Assembly (NCBI RefSeq): GCF_000800255.1
Contig: NZ_CP009747.1
Coordinates: forward strand, 2,480,001 to 2,544,000
From: Pseudomonas parafulva
GTDB lineage: Bacteria > Pseudomonadota > Gammaproteobacteria > Pseudomonadales > Pseudomonadaceae
Reading direction: 5' to 3'
Length of the DNA stretch: 64,000 nt
The notes under the pieces: model-generated
Database searches by the model: none
What the model saw: only the letters and a program-made list of their open reading frames with translations
Told to the model about the DNA's origin: nothing
Shown: piece by piece, positions 52,919 through 61,273 of the stretch
Position numbering within the stretch: position 1 is the stretch's first letter
How the letters are laid out: each line of letters starts with the position of its first letter
Position numbers and translations under genes: made by a program

Positions 52919-53594
52919 ACTGCTGCCTGCGCTCGTCTCGGCACTGGTGCTGGGCCTGCTCGGCGGCGGCCATTGCCTGGGCATGTGCGGCGGCCTGATG
53001 GGCGCGCTGACCCTGGCCATCCCGCCTGAACAACGCGCACGTCGCCTGCGTCTGTTGATCGCCTACAACCTGGGACGCGTGCTCAGCTACGCAGTCGCCG
53101 GGCTGTTGCTGGGCCTGGCCGGTTGGGCCTTGGCCGGCAGCCCGGCGGTGCAGATGCTGCGGGTGCTGGCAGCCCTGTTGCTGATCGCCATGGGCCTGTA
53201 CCTGGCGGGCTGGTGGAGCGGACTGACACGCATCGAGGCGCTGGGGCGCGGGCTGTGGCGACATCTGCAGCCCATCGCTTCGCACCTGCTACCGGTGTCC
53301 AGCCTGCCCCGCGCGTTACTGCTCGGCGCGCTCTGGGGCTGGCTGCCGTGCGGGCTGGTCTACAGCACCCTGCTGTGGGCAGCGAGCCAGGGTAACGCGG
53401 TGCACAGCGCACTACTGATGCTCGCCTTCGGTGTCGGCACCTGGCCGGTCTTGCTGGTCACGGGCCTGGCAGCCGAGCGTGTCACCGCCGTGCTGCGCCG
53501 ACGCCACGTGCGCATGGCGGGCGGTGTGCTGGTGATGCTGTTCGGCCTCTGGACCCTACCGGGCCCGCATCAGCATTGGTTGATGGGGCATTGA
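52911..53594 (+). CDS. TauE/SafE-like membrane protein of the cco cluster
   Basis: A 227-residue protein of about six helices with the motif GGGHCLGMCGGLMGALTL and, later, WGWLPCGLVYSTLLWA. These paired Cys-containing halves resemble the DsbD/CcdA-like part of the sulfite exporter TauE/SafE family. The gene is a regular partner of ccoGHIS in pseudomonads, so a role in copper or thiol delivery during cbb3 assembly is plausible but unproven. It starts at a GTG that overlaps the ccoS stop. Confidence 0.85.
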   Translation: MPELLPALVSALVLGLLGGGHCLGMCGGLMGALTLAIPPEQRARRLRLLIAYNLGRVLSYAVAGLLLGLAGWALAGSPAVQMLRVLAALLLIAMGLYLAGWWSGLTRIEALGRGLWRHLQPIASHLLPVSSLPRALLLGALWGWLPCGLVYSTLLWAASQGNAVHSALLMLAFGVGTWPVLLVTGLAAERVTAVLRRRHVRMAGGVLVMLFGLWTLPGPHQHWLMGH

Positions 53595-53600
53595 AGAGCG

Positions 53601-53645
53601 AGCGGCAAGCTTTGAGCGGCAAGCGGCAAGCGGCAAGCGGCAAGG
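53601..53645 (+). repeat. Degenerate heptamer repeat (GCGGCAA type)
   Basis: A run of GCGGCAA units, with one degenerate CTTTGA interruption, follows the TauE-like gene. Short AAGC-rich heptamer arrays of this kind are common in P. putida-group intergenic DNA. The boundaries are approximate, to within a few bases. Confidence 0.6.
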
Positions 53646-53720
53646 AAGAGCGGATTGCGTGCGCTGGGCTATTGGCTATCGCCCGTTGGGGATGGCAGCG
53701 GGCTGTGAGGGGTGTTGCGC

Positions 53721-53734
53721 TTGATGCAGGTCAA
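53721..53734 (+). promoter_or_regulatory. Anr box of hemN
   Basis: TTGATGCAGGTCAA matches the Anr consensus TTGAT-N4-ATCAA with one mismatch (G for A in the right half). It is centred 69 bases before the hemN ATG. Anaerobic coproporphyrinogen oxidase genes are typical Anr targets. Confidence 0.7.
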
Positions 53735-53796
53735 GGCTGATTCCTACAGACAATTCTAGACTCCGGACACTGCCGCTCTATTCGGGGACTGCCCAC

Positions 53797-55179
53797 ATGC
53801 TCGACGAACTCCACTGGGACCCCGACCTGATCCGTCGTTACGATCTGGCCGGGCCGCGCTATACCTCCTACCCGACTGCCGTGCAATTGCACGCCGAAGT
53901 GGGCTCGTTCGACCTGCTGCATGCCCTGCGCGAAAGCCGCAGGGCCGTGCGTCCGCTGTCGCTGTACCTGCACGTGCCGTTCTGCGCCAACATTTGCTAT
54001 TACTGCGCCTGCAACAAGGTCATCACCAAGGACCGCGCCCGCGCGGCGCCCTACCTGCAACGCCTGGAGCAGGAGATCCAACTGATCGCCTGCCACCTGG
54101 ATCCGCGTCAGCGCGTGGAACAGTTGCACTTCGGAGGCGGTACGCCGACCTTCCTCAGCCATGTAGAGCTGCGCCAGTTGATGGCCACCTTGCGCCAGCA
54201 CTTCAACCTGCTGGACGACGATTCGGGCGACTACGGCATCGAACTCGACCCCCGCGAAGCCGACTGGTCAACCATGGGTCTGCTCCGCGAACTGGGCTTC
54301 AACCGCGTCAGCCTGGGCGTGCAGGACCTGGACCCGGCCGTGCAGCGTGCCATCAACCGCCTGCAGAGCCTGGAGCAGACCCGCACCCTGGTTGAAGCCG
54401 CACGCACCCTGCAATTCCGCTCAGTGAACCTGGACCTGATCTACGGCCTGCCCAAGCAGACACCCGAAGGTTTCGCCCGCACCGTCGAGGAAGTCATCCG
54501 CCTGCAGCCAGACCGCCTCTCGGTGTTCAACTATGCCCACCTGCCCGAGCGCTTCATGCCGCAACGGCGCATCGACGCCAATGAACTGCCAGCCGCCGCG
54601 GTCAAGCTGGAGATGCTGCACAACACCATCGAGCAGTTGACCGCCGCCGGCTACCGCTACATCGGCATGGACCACTTCGCCCTGCCCGACGACGAACTGG
54701 CCATCGCCCAGGAGGAAGGCACGCTGCAGCGCAACTTCCAGGGCTATACCACCCACGGTCATTGCGACCTGGTCGGCCTGGGCGTATCGGCCATCAGCCA
54801 GATCGGCGACCTGTACTGCCAGAACAGCAGCGACCTGAACACCTACCAGGACGCCCTGTCCAGCGCGCAGTTGGCGACCCAACGCGGACTGCTGTGCAAC
54901 CAGGACGACCGTCTGCGCCGGGCCGTGATCCAACAACTGATCTGCCACTTCGAGCTGGAGTTCGAGCCGATCGAGCAGGCTTTCACCATCGACTTCCGTG
55001 GCTATTTCAAAGCGCTCTGGCCGCAGTTGCAGGCGATGCAGCGCGACGGTCTGATCACCCTCGATGCCCGCGGTATCCGCGTACTGCCGGCCGGACGCCT
55101 GCTGGTGCGATCGGTGTGCATGGTCTTCGATGCTTACTTGGCCCTACAGAATCGTCAGCGTTTTTCCCGCGTAATTTAG
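53797..55179 (+). CDS. hemN: Oxygen-independent coproporphyrinogen III oxidase
   Basis: A 460-residue radical-SAM enzyme that makes protoporphyrinogen IX without oxygen. The iron-sulfur motif is FCANICYYCACNK (C-x3-C-x2-C-x-C, the HemN form). Other family segments are GGGTPTFLS, FNRVSLGVQDLD, and a C-terminal HemN domain. It supplies haem for the oxidases when oxygen is low and is under an Anr box. The ATG at 53797 follows no strong ribosome site, but the N-terminus matches HemN. Confidence 0.95.
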   Translation: MLDELHWDPDLIRRYDLAGPRYTSYPTAVQLHAEVGSFDLLHALRESRRAVRPLSLYLHVPFCANICYYCACNKVITKDRARAAPYLQRLEQEIQLIACHLDPRQRVEQLHFGGGTPTFLSHVELRQLMATLRQHFNLLDDDSGDYGIELDPREADWSTMGLLRELGFNRVSLGVQDLDPAVQRAINRLQSLEQTRTLVEAARTLQFRSVNLDLIYGLPKQTPEGFARTVEEVIRLQPDRLSVFNYAHLPERFMPQRRIDANELPAAAVKLEMLHNTIEQLTAAGYRYIGMDHFALPDDELAIAQEEGTLQRNFQGYTTHGHCDLVGLGVSAISQIGDLYCQNSSDLNTYQDALSSAQLATQRGLLCNQDDRLRRAVIQQLICHFELEFEPIEQAFTIDFRGYFKALWPQLQAMQRDGLITLDARGIRVLPAGRLLVRSVCMVFDAYLALQNRQRFSRVI

Positions 55180-55257
55180 GAGTTTCATACGCCTCAGCGA
55201 GACGATGGGCCGCATGGACAGCCCAACTTGTGAGGCACACCATGGACGGTAGAGGGT

Positions 55258-55279
55258 GCGCACGCCTATCCGCGTGCGC
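55258..55279 (+). terminator. Possible hairpin between hemN and anr
   Basis: GCGCACGC (55258-55265) pairs with GCGTGCGC (55272-55279) around a six-base loop, 78 bases past hemN. No T tract, so it may equally be a leader structure of anr. Confidence 0.35.
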
Positions 55280-55377
55280 CATCCAGCAGCCGCACCAAAG
55301 AAGTGCAGGCTGGCCTCCAGAACACCCGTAGGTTACCCTTACGGCTTATGTGTGCTTTTCCACAAGGATCGAAAGAA

Positions 55378-56112
55378 ATGTCCGAGCCAGTCAAACTGCG
55401 CCCCCACGGTCAGGCCCATTGCAAGGATTGCAGCCTGGCCCCCCTGTGCCTGCCCCTGTCACTCAATCTTGAAGACATGGACGCACTGGACGAGATCGTC
55501 AAGCGCGGCCGTCCTCTGAAAAAGGGCGAGTTCCTGTTCCGCCAGGGTGACAATTTCGGCTCGGTCTATGCGGTACGCTCCGGCGCCCTGAAAACCTTCA
55601 GCTTGAGCGATGCCGGCGAAGAGCAGATCACCGGTTTCCACCTGCCCAGCGAACTGGTCGGGTTGTCCGGCATGGACACCGAAGCCTACCCGGTGTCGGC
55701 GCAAGCGCAGGAGACGACCTCGGTCTGCGAAATCCCCTTCGAGCGCCTGGACGAGCTGTCGGTGCAGTTGCCGCAGTTGCGTCGCCAGCTCATGCGCGTG
55801 ATGAGCCGTGAAATCCGCGACGACCAACAGATGATGCTGCTGCTGTCGAAGAAAACTGCCGACGAGCGCATCGCCACCTTCCTGGTCAATTTGTCCGCGC
55901 GCTTCCGCGCCCGTGGCTATTCGGCCAATCAGTTCCGCCTGAGCATGTCGCGCAACGAGATCGGCAACTACCTGGGCCTGGCCGTGGAAACCGTGTCGCG
56001 GGTGTTCACCCGCTTCCAGCAGAACGGCCTGCTCAAGGCCGAGGGTAAAGAGGTGCACATCCTCGACCCGATCCAGCTGTGCGCCCTGGCCGGTGGTGCG
56101 ATGGACGCCTGA
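55378..56112 (+). CDS. anr: Anr, FNR-type oxygen-sensing regulator
   Basis: A 244-residue Crp/Fnr regulator. The [4Fe-4S] ligands are C15, C18 and C24 (in [11 protein letters not shown]) and C117 (in SVCEIPF). The cyclic-nucleotide-like beta roll follows, and the C-terminal helix-turn-helix [20 protein letters not shown] has the E-x-x-SR recognition pattern for TTGAT sites. It would activate the cco-1 and hemN genes in this window. The chosen ATG has AAGGA upstream; the frame is open 25 codons further. Confidence 0.96.
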   Translation: MSEPVKLRPHGQAHCKDCSLAPLCLPLSLNLEDMDALDEIVKRGRPLKKGEFLFRQGDNFGSVYAVRSGALKTFSLSDAGEEQITGFHLPSELVGLSGMDTEAYPVSAQAQETTSVCEIPFERLDELSVQLPQLRRQLMRVMSREIRDDQQMMLLLSKKTADERIATFLVNLSARFRARGYSANQFRLSMSRNEIGNYLGLAVETVSRVFTRFQQNGLLKAEGKEVHILDPIQLCALAGGAMDA

Positions 56113-56162
56113 GCGCGGCGCCAGGGTATACTGGCGCCACGTTTTTCCAGGATACCCGCCCC

Positions 56163-56711
56163 ATGCCTAGCGACACCTTCGACCTCAAAGCCCTGATCCG
56201 CCCGGTAGTGGACTTCCCGAAACCGGGCGTGATCTTCCGTGACATCACCCCGCTGTTCCAGTCGCCACGCGGGCTGCGCTACGTTGCCGACCAGTTCATC
56301 GAGCGCTACGTCGAAGCTGACTTCAGCCACATCGGCGCGATGGACGCACGTGGCTTCCTGATCGGCTCGATCATCGCCCACCAATTGAACAAGCCGCTGA
56401 TCCTGTTCCGCAAGCAAGGCAAGTTGCCTGCCGATGTGCTCTCCGAGGGCTACCAGACCGAGTACGGCGAAGCTTTCCTCGAAGTGCATGCCGACAGCCT
56501 GTGCGATGGCGACTCGGTGCTGATCTTCGATGACTTGATCGCCACCGGTGGCACCCTGCTGGCGGCGGTCAACCTGGTGCGGCGCACCGGCGCCAAGGTG
56601 TTCGAGGCGGCGGCGATCATCGACCTGCCGGAGCTGGAAGGCTCGCGGCGCCTGCAGGCGGCCGGCGTGCCGACCTTCTGCTTGACCGATTTCTCCCTCT
56701 CCGAATACTGA
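56163..56711 (+). CDS. apt: Adenine phosphoribosyltransferase
   Basis: A 182-residue purine salvage enzyme that makes AMP from adenine and PRPP. It has the PRPP-binding motif [14 protein letters not shown] and the segments [10 protein letters not shown] and AMDARGF of bacterial Apt. It follows anr after 50 bases in the same direction. CAGG lies a few bases before the ATG at 56163. Confidence 0.95.
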   Translation: MPSDTFDLKALIRPVVDFPKPGVIFRDITPLFQSPRGLRYVADQFIERYVEADFSHIGAMDARGFLIGSIIAHQLNKPLILFRKQGKLPADVLSEGYQTEYGEAFLEVHADSLCDGDSVLIFDDLIATGGTLLAAVNLVRRTGAKVFEAAAIIDLPELEGSRRLQAAGVPTFCLTDFSLSEY

Positions 56712-56723
56712 GCCGCGCAGGGC

Positions 56724-57653
56724 TCAAGCCTGTCGGCGGAATACCAGCGCCTTGAGCCCGCCCTGCGGGTCGGCGTCGGGAAACTCCGGCGGGTTCTCCA
56801 GGCGCTCGACGAACCTCAGCCCGGGCGCCTGTTCGGCCATGCCCTCGATGAGAAACTCCGGGCCAATGGCCGGATCGTTGACGCACGCCAGCACGCAGCC
56901 GCCCTCCTCCAGCAATTCCGGGAGACGGCGCAGGATCTTGGCGTAATCCTGGGTCAGCACGAAGCTGCCGCGCTGGAACGTCGGCGGATCGATGATGATC
57001 AGGTCGTACGGCCCGTACTTGCGCACCTTGCCCCACGACTTGAACAGTTCGTGCCCCAGATACGCCACCCGCGAGGCGTCGTGGCCGTTGAGCCGATGAT
57101 TCTCCCGCCCGCGCGACAAAGCGGCCTTGGCCATGTCCAGGTTGACCACCTGCTGCGCGCCCCCGGCAATGGCCGCCACCGAAAAGCCGCAGGTGTAGGC
57201 GAACAGGTTGAGCACCCGCTTGCCTGCCGCCTGCTCACGTACCCAGCGGCGGCCGTAGCGCATATCGAGAAACAAGCCATTGTTCTGCCGTACACCCAGA
57301 TCGAGCAGGTAGCTCAGCCCGTCTTCGACCACTTCGCGTTGCTGGCAAGGCTCGCCCAATAACCACTGCCCGGGACTGTCGGGCAGGTAGCGGTGCTGCA
57401 GCAGGATGGCCTGGCCGGTCCACTGCGGGCGTTCGGCCAAGCGACGCAACATCGATTCGAGCTCGGTCAACTGGCCGTCTGGTAGCTCGCGGAACAGGGC
57501 GACCAACAGCACGCCCTGCAGCCAGTCAACGGTGATCTGCTCAAGGCCTGGCCAGCAGCGACCACGGCCGTGGAACAGCCTGCGAGTTTCGCTAGGCGCA
57601 GCGTCGAGGGAAGTGAGCAGATGCTGCTCCAGCGTATGGATTGGAGAGGTCAT
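56724..57653 (-). CDS. Class I SAM-dependent methyltransferase (RlmI/RlmK-like)
   Basis: A 309-residue protein with the Methyltrans_SAM fold of rRNA cytosine-5 / RlmK-L type enzymes: GLFLDMR, then RVLNLFAYTCGFSVAAIAGG (SAM loop), NLDMAKAAL, and the catalytic-site segment IIIDPPTFQRGSF. The substrate is likely RNA but is not proven here. It is convergent with apt, 12 bases away. It lacks the N-terminal PUA domain of RlmI. Confidence 0.85.
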   Translation of the reverse strand: MTSPIHTLEQHLLTSLDAAPSETRRLFHGRGRCWPGLEQITVDWLQGVLLVALFRELPDGQLTELESMLRRLAERPQWTGQAILLQHRYLPDSPGQWLLGEPCQQREVVEDGLSYLLDLGVRQNNGLFLDMRYGRRWVREQAAGKRVLNLFAYTCGFSVAAIAGGAQQVVNLDMAKAALSRGRENHRLNGHDASRVAYLGHELFKSWGKVRKYGPYDLIIIDPPTFQRGSFVLTQDYAKILRRLPELLEEGGCVLACVNDPAIGPEFLIEGMAEQAPGLRFVERLENPPEFPDADPQGGLKALVFRRQA

Positions 57654-57940
57654 GACGCGTCGTGGTAGGCAAAACCGGCATTCTAACGGTTTTCCTGACT
57701 GGACTCCGTCAACATTGTGCAGCGATCAGGCTGTAGACAGTTAATCGAGAAAATATGAAAACTGATCGCATTAATTGTGCACAACTCTGTCACCTCAAGT
57801 GCCATTTTTGTGTGCACTCGTTACTTCATTGCACTATCAGGTGACATCTTTCGATAGATAAATTTGACTCATAGATCAGGTTATGGCGCTAGCGGACTTG
57901 AACACACCACCGAGAATTTGAATTTAATCCAATAAAATCA

Positions 57941-57957
57941 ATAGATTAAAAATCTAT
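57941..57957. repeat. Inverted repeat, possible operator
   Basis: ATAGATT and AATCTAT flank three adenines to form a perfect 7+7 inverted repeat in AT-rich DNA, about 230 bases before the transporter gene. It could bind a regulator. No evidence beyond symmetry. Confidence 0.4.
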
Positions 57958-58032
57958 CGATAACTTACTTGCCTGCGTCTTCTAGAAAACCTGTCGTCAC
58001 TGGCATGGAACTGGCTTGAGTGGTCATATGTT

Positions 58033-58042
58033 TTGTATACAA
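58033..58042. promoter_or_regulatory. Palindrome TTGTATACAA, GntR-type operator candidate
   Basis: A perfect 10-bp palindrome whose TGTATACA core is typical of FadR/VanR-type GntR repressor sites. It lies about 145 bases before the transporter ATG. A GntR regulator gene is not in the window. Confidence 0.35.
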
Positions 58043-58186
58043 CTTAAGCAAGACATAAACACACAAGAACCGCAGCGCTTGCCCAGCAAGCCGTTTGCGC
58101 CCAGAACCCAGTGATGCCACGGCTGCACCGACGCGCTGGCGAGCTTTCGCCGCCTCGCAGCCCCTCGTGCATCAGGAGCCTCCGGA

Positions 58187-59722
58187 ATGAGTAGCAGCCT
58201 CGACCTTGCCCCTGAACTTTCCGTAGCCAGCAGCCAGCCCACCGCCACCTCGCTCGACACCCCAGCCAGCCCGTGCGAACTCAGCCCGCGCCTGCACAAT
58301 CGCGACCTGGCGCCCACTCGCCTCGAGGGCCGTCGCTGGGGCGGCTACAGCATCTTCGCGTTGTGGACCAACGACGTGCACAACATCGCCAACTACTCCT
58401 TCGCCATGGGCCTGTTCGCGCTCGGCCTGGGTGGCTGGCAGATTCTCGTGTCGCTGGCCATCGGCGCAGCGCTGGTGTACTTCTTCATGAACCTGTCCGG
58501 CTACATGGGCCAGAAGACCGGCGTTCCCTTTCCGGTGATGAGCCGCATCGCCTTCGGCATCCATGGCGCACAAATTCCCGCCTTGATTCGTGCCGTCATC
58601 GCCATCGCCTGGTTCGGCATCCAGACCTACCTCGCCTCGGTGGTGCTGCGCGTGCTGCTGACTGCCGTCTGGCCGCAGGTCGCCGCCTACGACCACGACA
58701 GCCTCCTGGGCCTGTCGAGCCTGGGCTGGCTCTGCTTCGTGGCGATCTGGCTGGTGCAACTGGTGATCCTCGCCTACGGCATGGAGATGGTGCGTCGCTA
58801 CGAAGGCTTCGCAGGCCCGGTGATCCTGCTCACCGTGGCCAGCCTGGCTGCGTGGATGTTCTTCAAGAACGATGCGCGCATTGCCTGGTCGGTGAGCGAT
58901 CCGCTGACCGGCTACGAGATGTGGCGCAACATCTTCGCCGGCGGCGCGCTGTGGCTGGCGATCTACGGCACCCTGGTGCTCAACTTCTGCGACTTTGCGC
59001 GCTCCTCGCCCTGCCGCAAGACCATCCGCGTCGGCAACTTCTGGGGCCTGCCGGTGAACATTCTGGTGTTCGCGATGATCACCGTGGTGCTGTGCGGTGC
59101 GCAGTTCCAGATCAACGGCCAGGTGATCGACAGCCCGACGCAGATCGTCGCGACCATTCCCAGCACCCCCTTCCTGGTACTGGGCTGCCTGGCCTTCCTG
59201 ATCGTCACCGTGGCGGTGAACATCATGGCCAACTTCGTCGCCCCCGCCTTCGTGCTCAGCAACCTGGCGCCACGCCACCTGAATTTCCGCCGCGCCGGGT
59301 TGATCAGCGCCACCGTGGCCGTGCTGATCCTGCCGTGGAACCTGTACAACAGCCCGCTGGTGATCGTGTACTTCCTGTCCGGCCTGGGCGCCCTGCTCGG
59401 CCCGCTGTACGGCGTGATCATGTCCGACTACTGGCTGCTGCGAAAAGGCCGGGTCAACGTGCCGGAGCTGTACAGCGAACACCCAAGCGGCGCCTACCAT
59501 TACTCGCGCGGTATCAACCTGCGGGCGCTCGCGGCGTTCATCCCAGCAGCACTGCTGGCGATCGTGCTGGCCCTGGTACCGCACTTCCACAGCGTGGCGC
59601 CGTTCTCCTGGCTGATCGGCGCCGCCACCGCCGCGACCCTGTACCTGTTGATCGCGCCGCGCAATCGCCAATACCTCGACGTCAGCGGCGAAGCCATCGC
59701 CGTCGACCACAGTAGTCACTGA
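58187..59722 (+). CDS. NCS1-family nucleobase / hydantoin permease
   Basis: A 511-residue transporter with about 12 helices of the nucleobase:cation symporter-1 family (Mhp1 type). The conserved start is seen in RWGGYSIFALWTNDVHNIAN, and later VMSRIAFGIHGAQIP and NFCDFARSSPCRKTIRVGN. Likely substrates are hydantoins, allantoin or cytosine-type bases; the adjacent racemase makes hydantoins or allantoin more likely. AGGAG precedes the ATG at a distance of 10. The next gene begins 16 bases on, forming a pair. Confidence 0.88.
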   Translation: MSSSLDLAPELSVASSQPTATSLDTPASPCELSPRLHNRDLAPTRLEGRRWGGYSIFALWTNDVHNIANYSFAMGLFALGLGGWQILVSLAIGAALVYFFMNLSGYMGQKTGVPFPVMSRIAFGIHGAQIPALIRAVIAIAWFGIQTYLASVVLRVLLTAVWPQVAAYDHDSLLGLSSLGWLCFVAIWLVQLVILAYGMEMVRRYEGFAGPVILLTVASLAAWMFFKNDARIAWSVSDPLTGYEMWRNIFAGGALWLAIYGTLVLNFCDFARSSPCRKTIRVGNFWGLPVNILVFAMITVVLCGAQFQINGQVIDSPTQIVATIPSTPFLVLGCLAFLIVTVAVNIMANFVAPAFVLSNLAPRHLNFRRAGLISATVAVLILPWNLYNSPLVIVYFLSGLGALLGPLYGVIMSDYWLLRKGRVNVPELYSEHPSGAYHYSRGINLRALAAFIPAALLAIVLALVPHFHSVAPFSWLIGAATAATLYLLIAPRNRQYLDVSGEAIAVDHSSH

Positions 59723-59738
59723 TCAAGGAAAGTCGTTC

Positions 59739-60467
59739 ATGCGTATTTTGATCGCCAACGTCAACACCACCGAAGCCATCACCGAGGCCATCGCCGAACA
59801 GGCGCGCAGCGTGGCCGCGCCGGGGACCGAGATCGTCGGCCTGACGCCCTGGTTCGGCGCCGAATCGGTGGAAGGCAATTTCGAAAGTTACCTGGCCGCC
59901 ATCGCCGTCATGGACCGGGTGCTGGCCTATGACCAGCCCTATGACGCAGTCATTCAAGCTGGCTATGGCGAGCACGGCCGCGAAGGTCTGCAGGAGTTGC
60001 TGAACGTGCCGGTGGTGGACATCACCGACGCAGCGGCCAGCACGGCGATGTACCTGGGCCATGCCTATTCGGTGGTCACCACCCTGGACCGCACCGTGCC
60101 GCTGATCGAAGACCGCCTGAAGTTGTCCGGCCTGTATGATCGCTGCGCCTCGGTGCGGGCCAGCGGCATGGCAGTACTGGAGCTGGAGGCCGACCCACAG
60201 CGCGCGGTGCAGGCCATCGTCGAGCAGGCCGAGCGCGCCGTGCGTGAGGACAAGGCCGAGGTGATCTGCCTGGGCTGCGGCGGCATGGCCGGGCTCGATG
60301 AGCAGATCCGTCAGCGGACCGGCGTACCGGTGGTCGATGGCGTCAGCGCAGCGGTGACCATCGCTGAGTCGCTGGTGCGGCTGGGCTTGAGTACATCGAA
60401 GGTGCGCACCTATGCCACGCCGCGGACCAAGAAGGTGGTGGGCTGGCCTTTGCGCCTGGGGCGCTGA
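59739..60467 (+). CDS. Asp/Glu/hydantoin racemase family protein
   Basis: A 242-residue protein that resembles hydantoin and allantoin racemases (ILIANVNTTEAITEAI, GTEIVGLTPWFG, VEGNFESYLA). These enzymes use two cysteines. The second is present in LGCGGM, but at the first site, usually ACYGDPG, the sequence is QAGYGEHGREG, with Gly in place of Cys. It may catalyse a different reaction or use a single base. AAGGAAAG stands before the ATG. It is in one operon with the transporter. Confidence 0.85.
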   Translation: MRILIANVNTTEAITEAIAEQARSVAAPGTEIVGLTPWFGAESVEGNFESYLAAIAVMDRVLAYDQPYDAVIQAGYGEHGREGLQELLNVPVVDITDAAASTAMYLGHAYSVVTTLDRTVPLIEDRLKLSGLYDRCASVRASGMAVLELEADPQRAVQAIVEQAERAVREDKAEVICLGCGGMAGLDEQIRQRTGVPVVDGVSAAVTIAESLVRLGLSTSKVRTYATPRTKKVVGWPLRLGR

Positions 60468-60487
60468 AATCTGGTCTACGGACGATG

Positions 60488-60512
60488 GACGCCGGTGCCG
60501 TTCACCGGCGTC
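60488..60512. terminator. Bidirectional terminator hairpin
   Basis: GACGCCGGTG (60488-60497) pairs perfectly with CACCGGCGTC (60503-60512) around a five-base loop. It lies between the racemase gene and the convergent small membrane-protein genes. Confidence 0.65.
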
Positions 60513-60530
60513 TCCACACGCGACAACGGC

Positions 60531-60773
60531 TCAATCTTTCGACAGGTATCGATTGCTGCGCATCATCAGCAAACAGCCAAGCGCAATGGCCGTCGATTTC
60601 CACAACGCTATTTCCACGCCAAACACTGTCCAGACGTCGAGAAACAGGCTGTACACACCGCTGGCGAAAAGAACGAAACCCGTCCACCGACGCCATGGCG
60701 GAGCCAAAAACCGGTCGAAAGCGCAGCCCACCAGAACCATCAAGGCGATCTGCAAGGGGCTATCGTAGGTCAC
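60531..60773 (-). CDS. Small membrane protein, paralogue of its neighbour
   Basis: An 80-residue protein with two or three hydrophobic helices (PLQIALMVLVGCAFDRFLAP, FVLFASGVYSLFLDVWTVFG, LWKSTAIALGCLLMM). GGAGG stands seven bases before the GTG start at 60773, so it is a strong ribosome site. It aligns end to end with the upstream 89-residue protein (P-x-Q-I-x-LM, L-FAS, W-KS, LM-R), which suggests a tandem duplication. No function known. The start overlaps the previous gene by 14 bases. Confidence 0.72.
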   Translation of the reverse strand: MTYDSPLQIALMVLVGCAFDRFLAPPWRRWTGFVLFASGVYSLFLDVWTVFGVEIALWKSTAIALGCLLMMRSNRYLSKD

Positions 60774-61029
60774 GGCTAGCCTCCTCAGTCAACCGTCGGT
60801 GACGACGAAGCATCAGGCAGATACCCATCATCAAGCCCCAGGACTTCCACATGTACAGATCGATGCCGTGATAGAACCACGCTGGGTGAAACAACAGCGT
60901 GAAAAGACTGGAGGCAAAGAGAATCGACCCAATTGTTGTTCGCCACGCGGGTGCGGCGATCAAGCGATCCAGGACCAGCGTGGTGACGATCATCAGCCCT
61001 ATCTGAAACGGATCCTGGTAGACATTCAT
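60760..61029 (-). CDS. Small membrane protein, paralogue of its neighbour
   Basis: An 89-residue protein, hydrophobic in three parts (DPFQIGLMIVTTLVLDRLIA, IGSILFASSLFTLLFHPAW, WKSWGLMMGICLMLRR) with a basic C-terminus. It is the paralogue of the 80-residue protein after it. Its ATG overlaps the stop of a small upstream frame (ATGA at 61026-61029), which hints at coupled translation. I do not recognise a family. Confidence 0.7.
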   Translation of the reverse strand: MNVYQDPFQIGLMIVTTLVLDRLIAAPAWRTTIGSILFASSLFTLLFHPAWFYHGIDLYMWKSWGLMMGICLMLRRHRRLTEEASRDLR

Positions 61030-61133
61030 GATCCATCGCTCAGGAAGAAACCGTCAGCCCTGACGGTGAACTCGATGACGTCATAAGTGATCCCGCGGTG
61101 GCCCCTATACCGGTAGGCTCGGTCGATTTCCAT
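61026..61133 (-). CDS. Possible small peptide gene at the head of the membrane-protein operon
   Basis: A frame of 35 codons (MEIDRAYRYRGHRGITYDVI and on, ending SDGS) whose TGA overlaps the ATG of the 89-residue protein. GAGAGGG stands close before the ATG at 61133. The frame is open to 61226, so the start is uncertain. The four-base overlap and the ribosome site are the support. It may be a leader peptide. Confidence 0.4.
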   Translation of the reverse strand: MEIDRAYRYRGHRGITYDVIEFTVRADGFFLSDGS

Positions 61134-61273
61134 ACACCCTCTCGCTCCAGCCCCGGAAGCGGTCGTCCGGGGACTGATGGAAGGTGCCTGACCGTCGCGG
61201 GAAAACCAGCGAGCCTGAATCGACAAGCTGCGTCAGAAAGCTCCGAAAAACCTAGCGAAGGCGCCCTGGTGCC

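Larger units (their letters stand above)
57654..58186. other. AT-rich intergenic region before the NCS1 transporter (533 bases)
   Basis: The most AT-rich stretch in the window. It includes a perfect inverted repeat ATAGATT-aaa-AATCTAT (57941-57957) and the palindrome TTGTATACAA (58033-58042). No gene is visible in either direction. The methyltransferase and transporter are divergent, so it must hold both promoters. I cannot place them with confidence. Confidence 0.6.

Noticed and set aside
53601..53645. Heptamer array considered as a CRISPR-like repeat
   Set aside because: Units are seven bases with no spacers; it is a simple tandem repeat.
58172..59719. 515-codon frame antisense to the NCS1 transporter
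   Set aside because: His/Gln-rich shadow product; the transporter frame has a clear ribosome site and family motifs.
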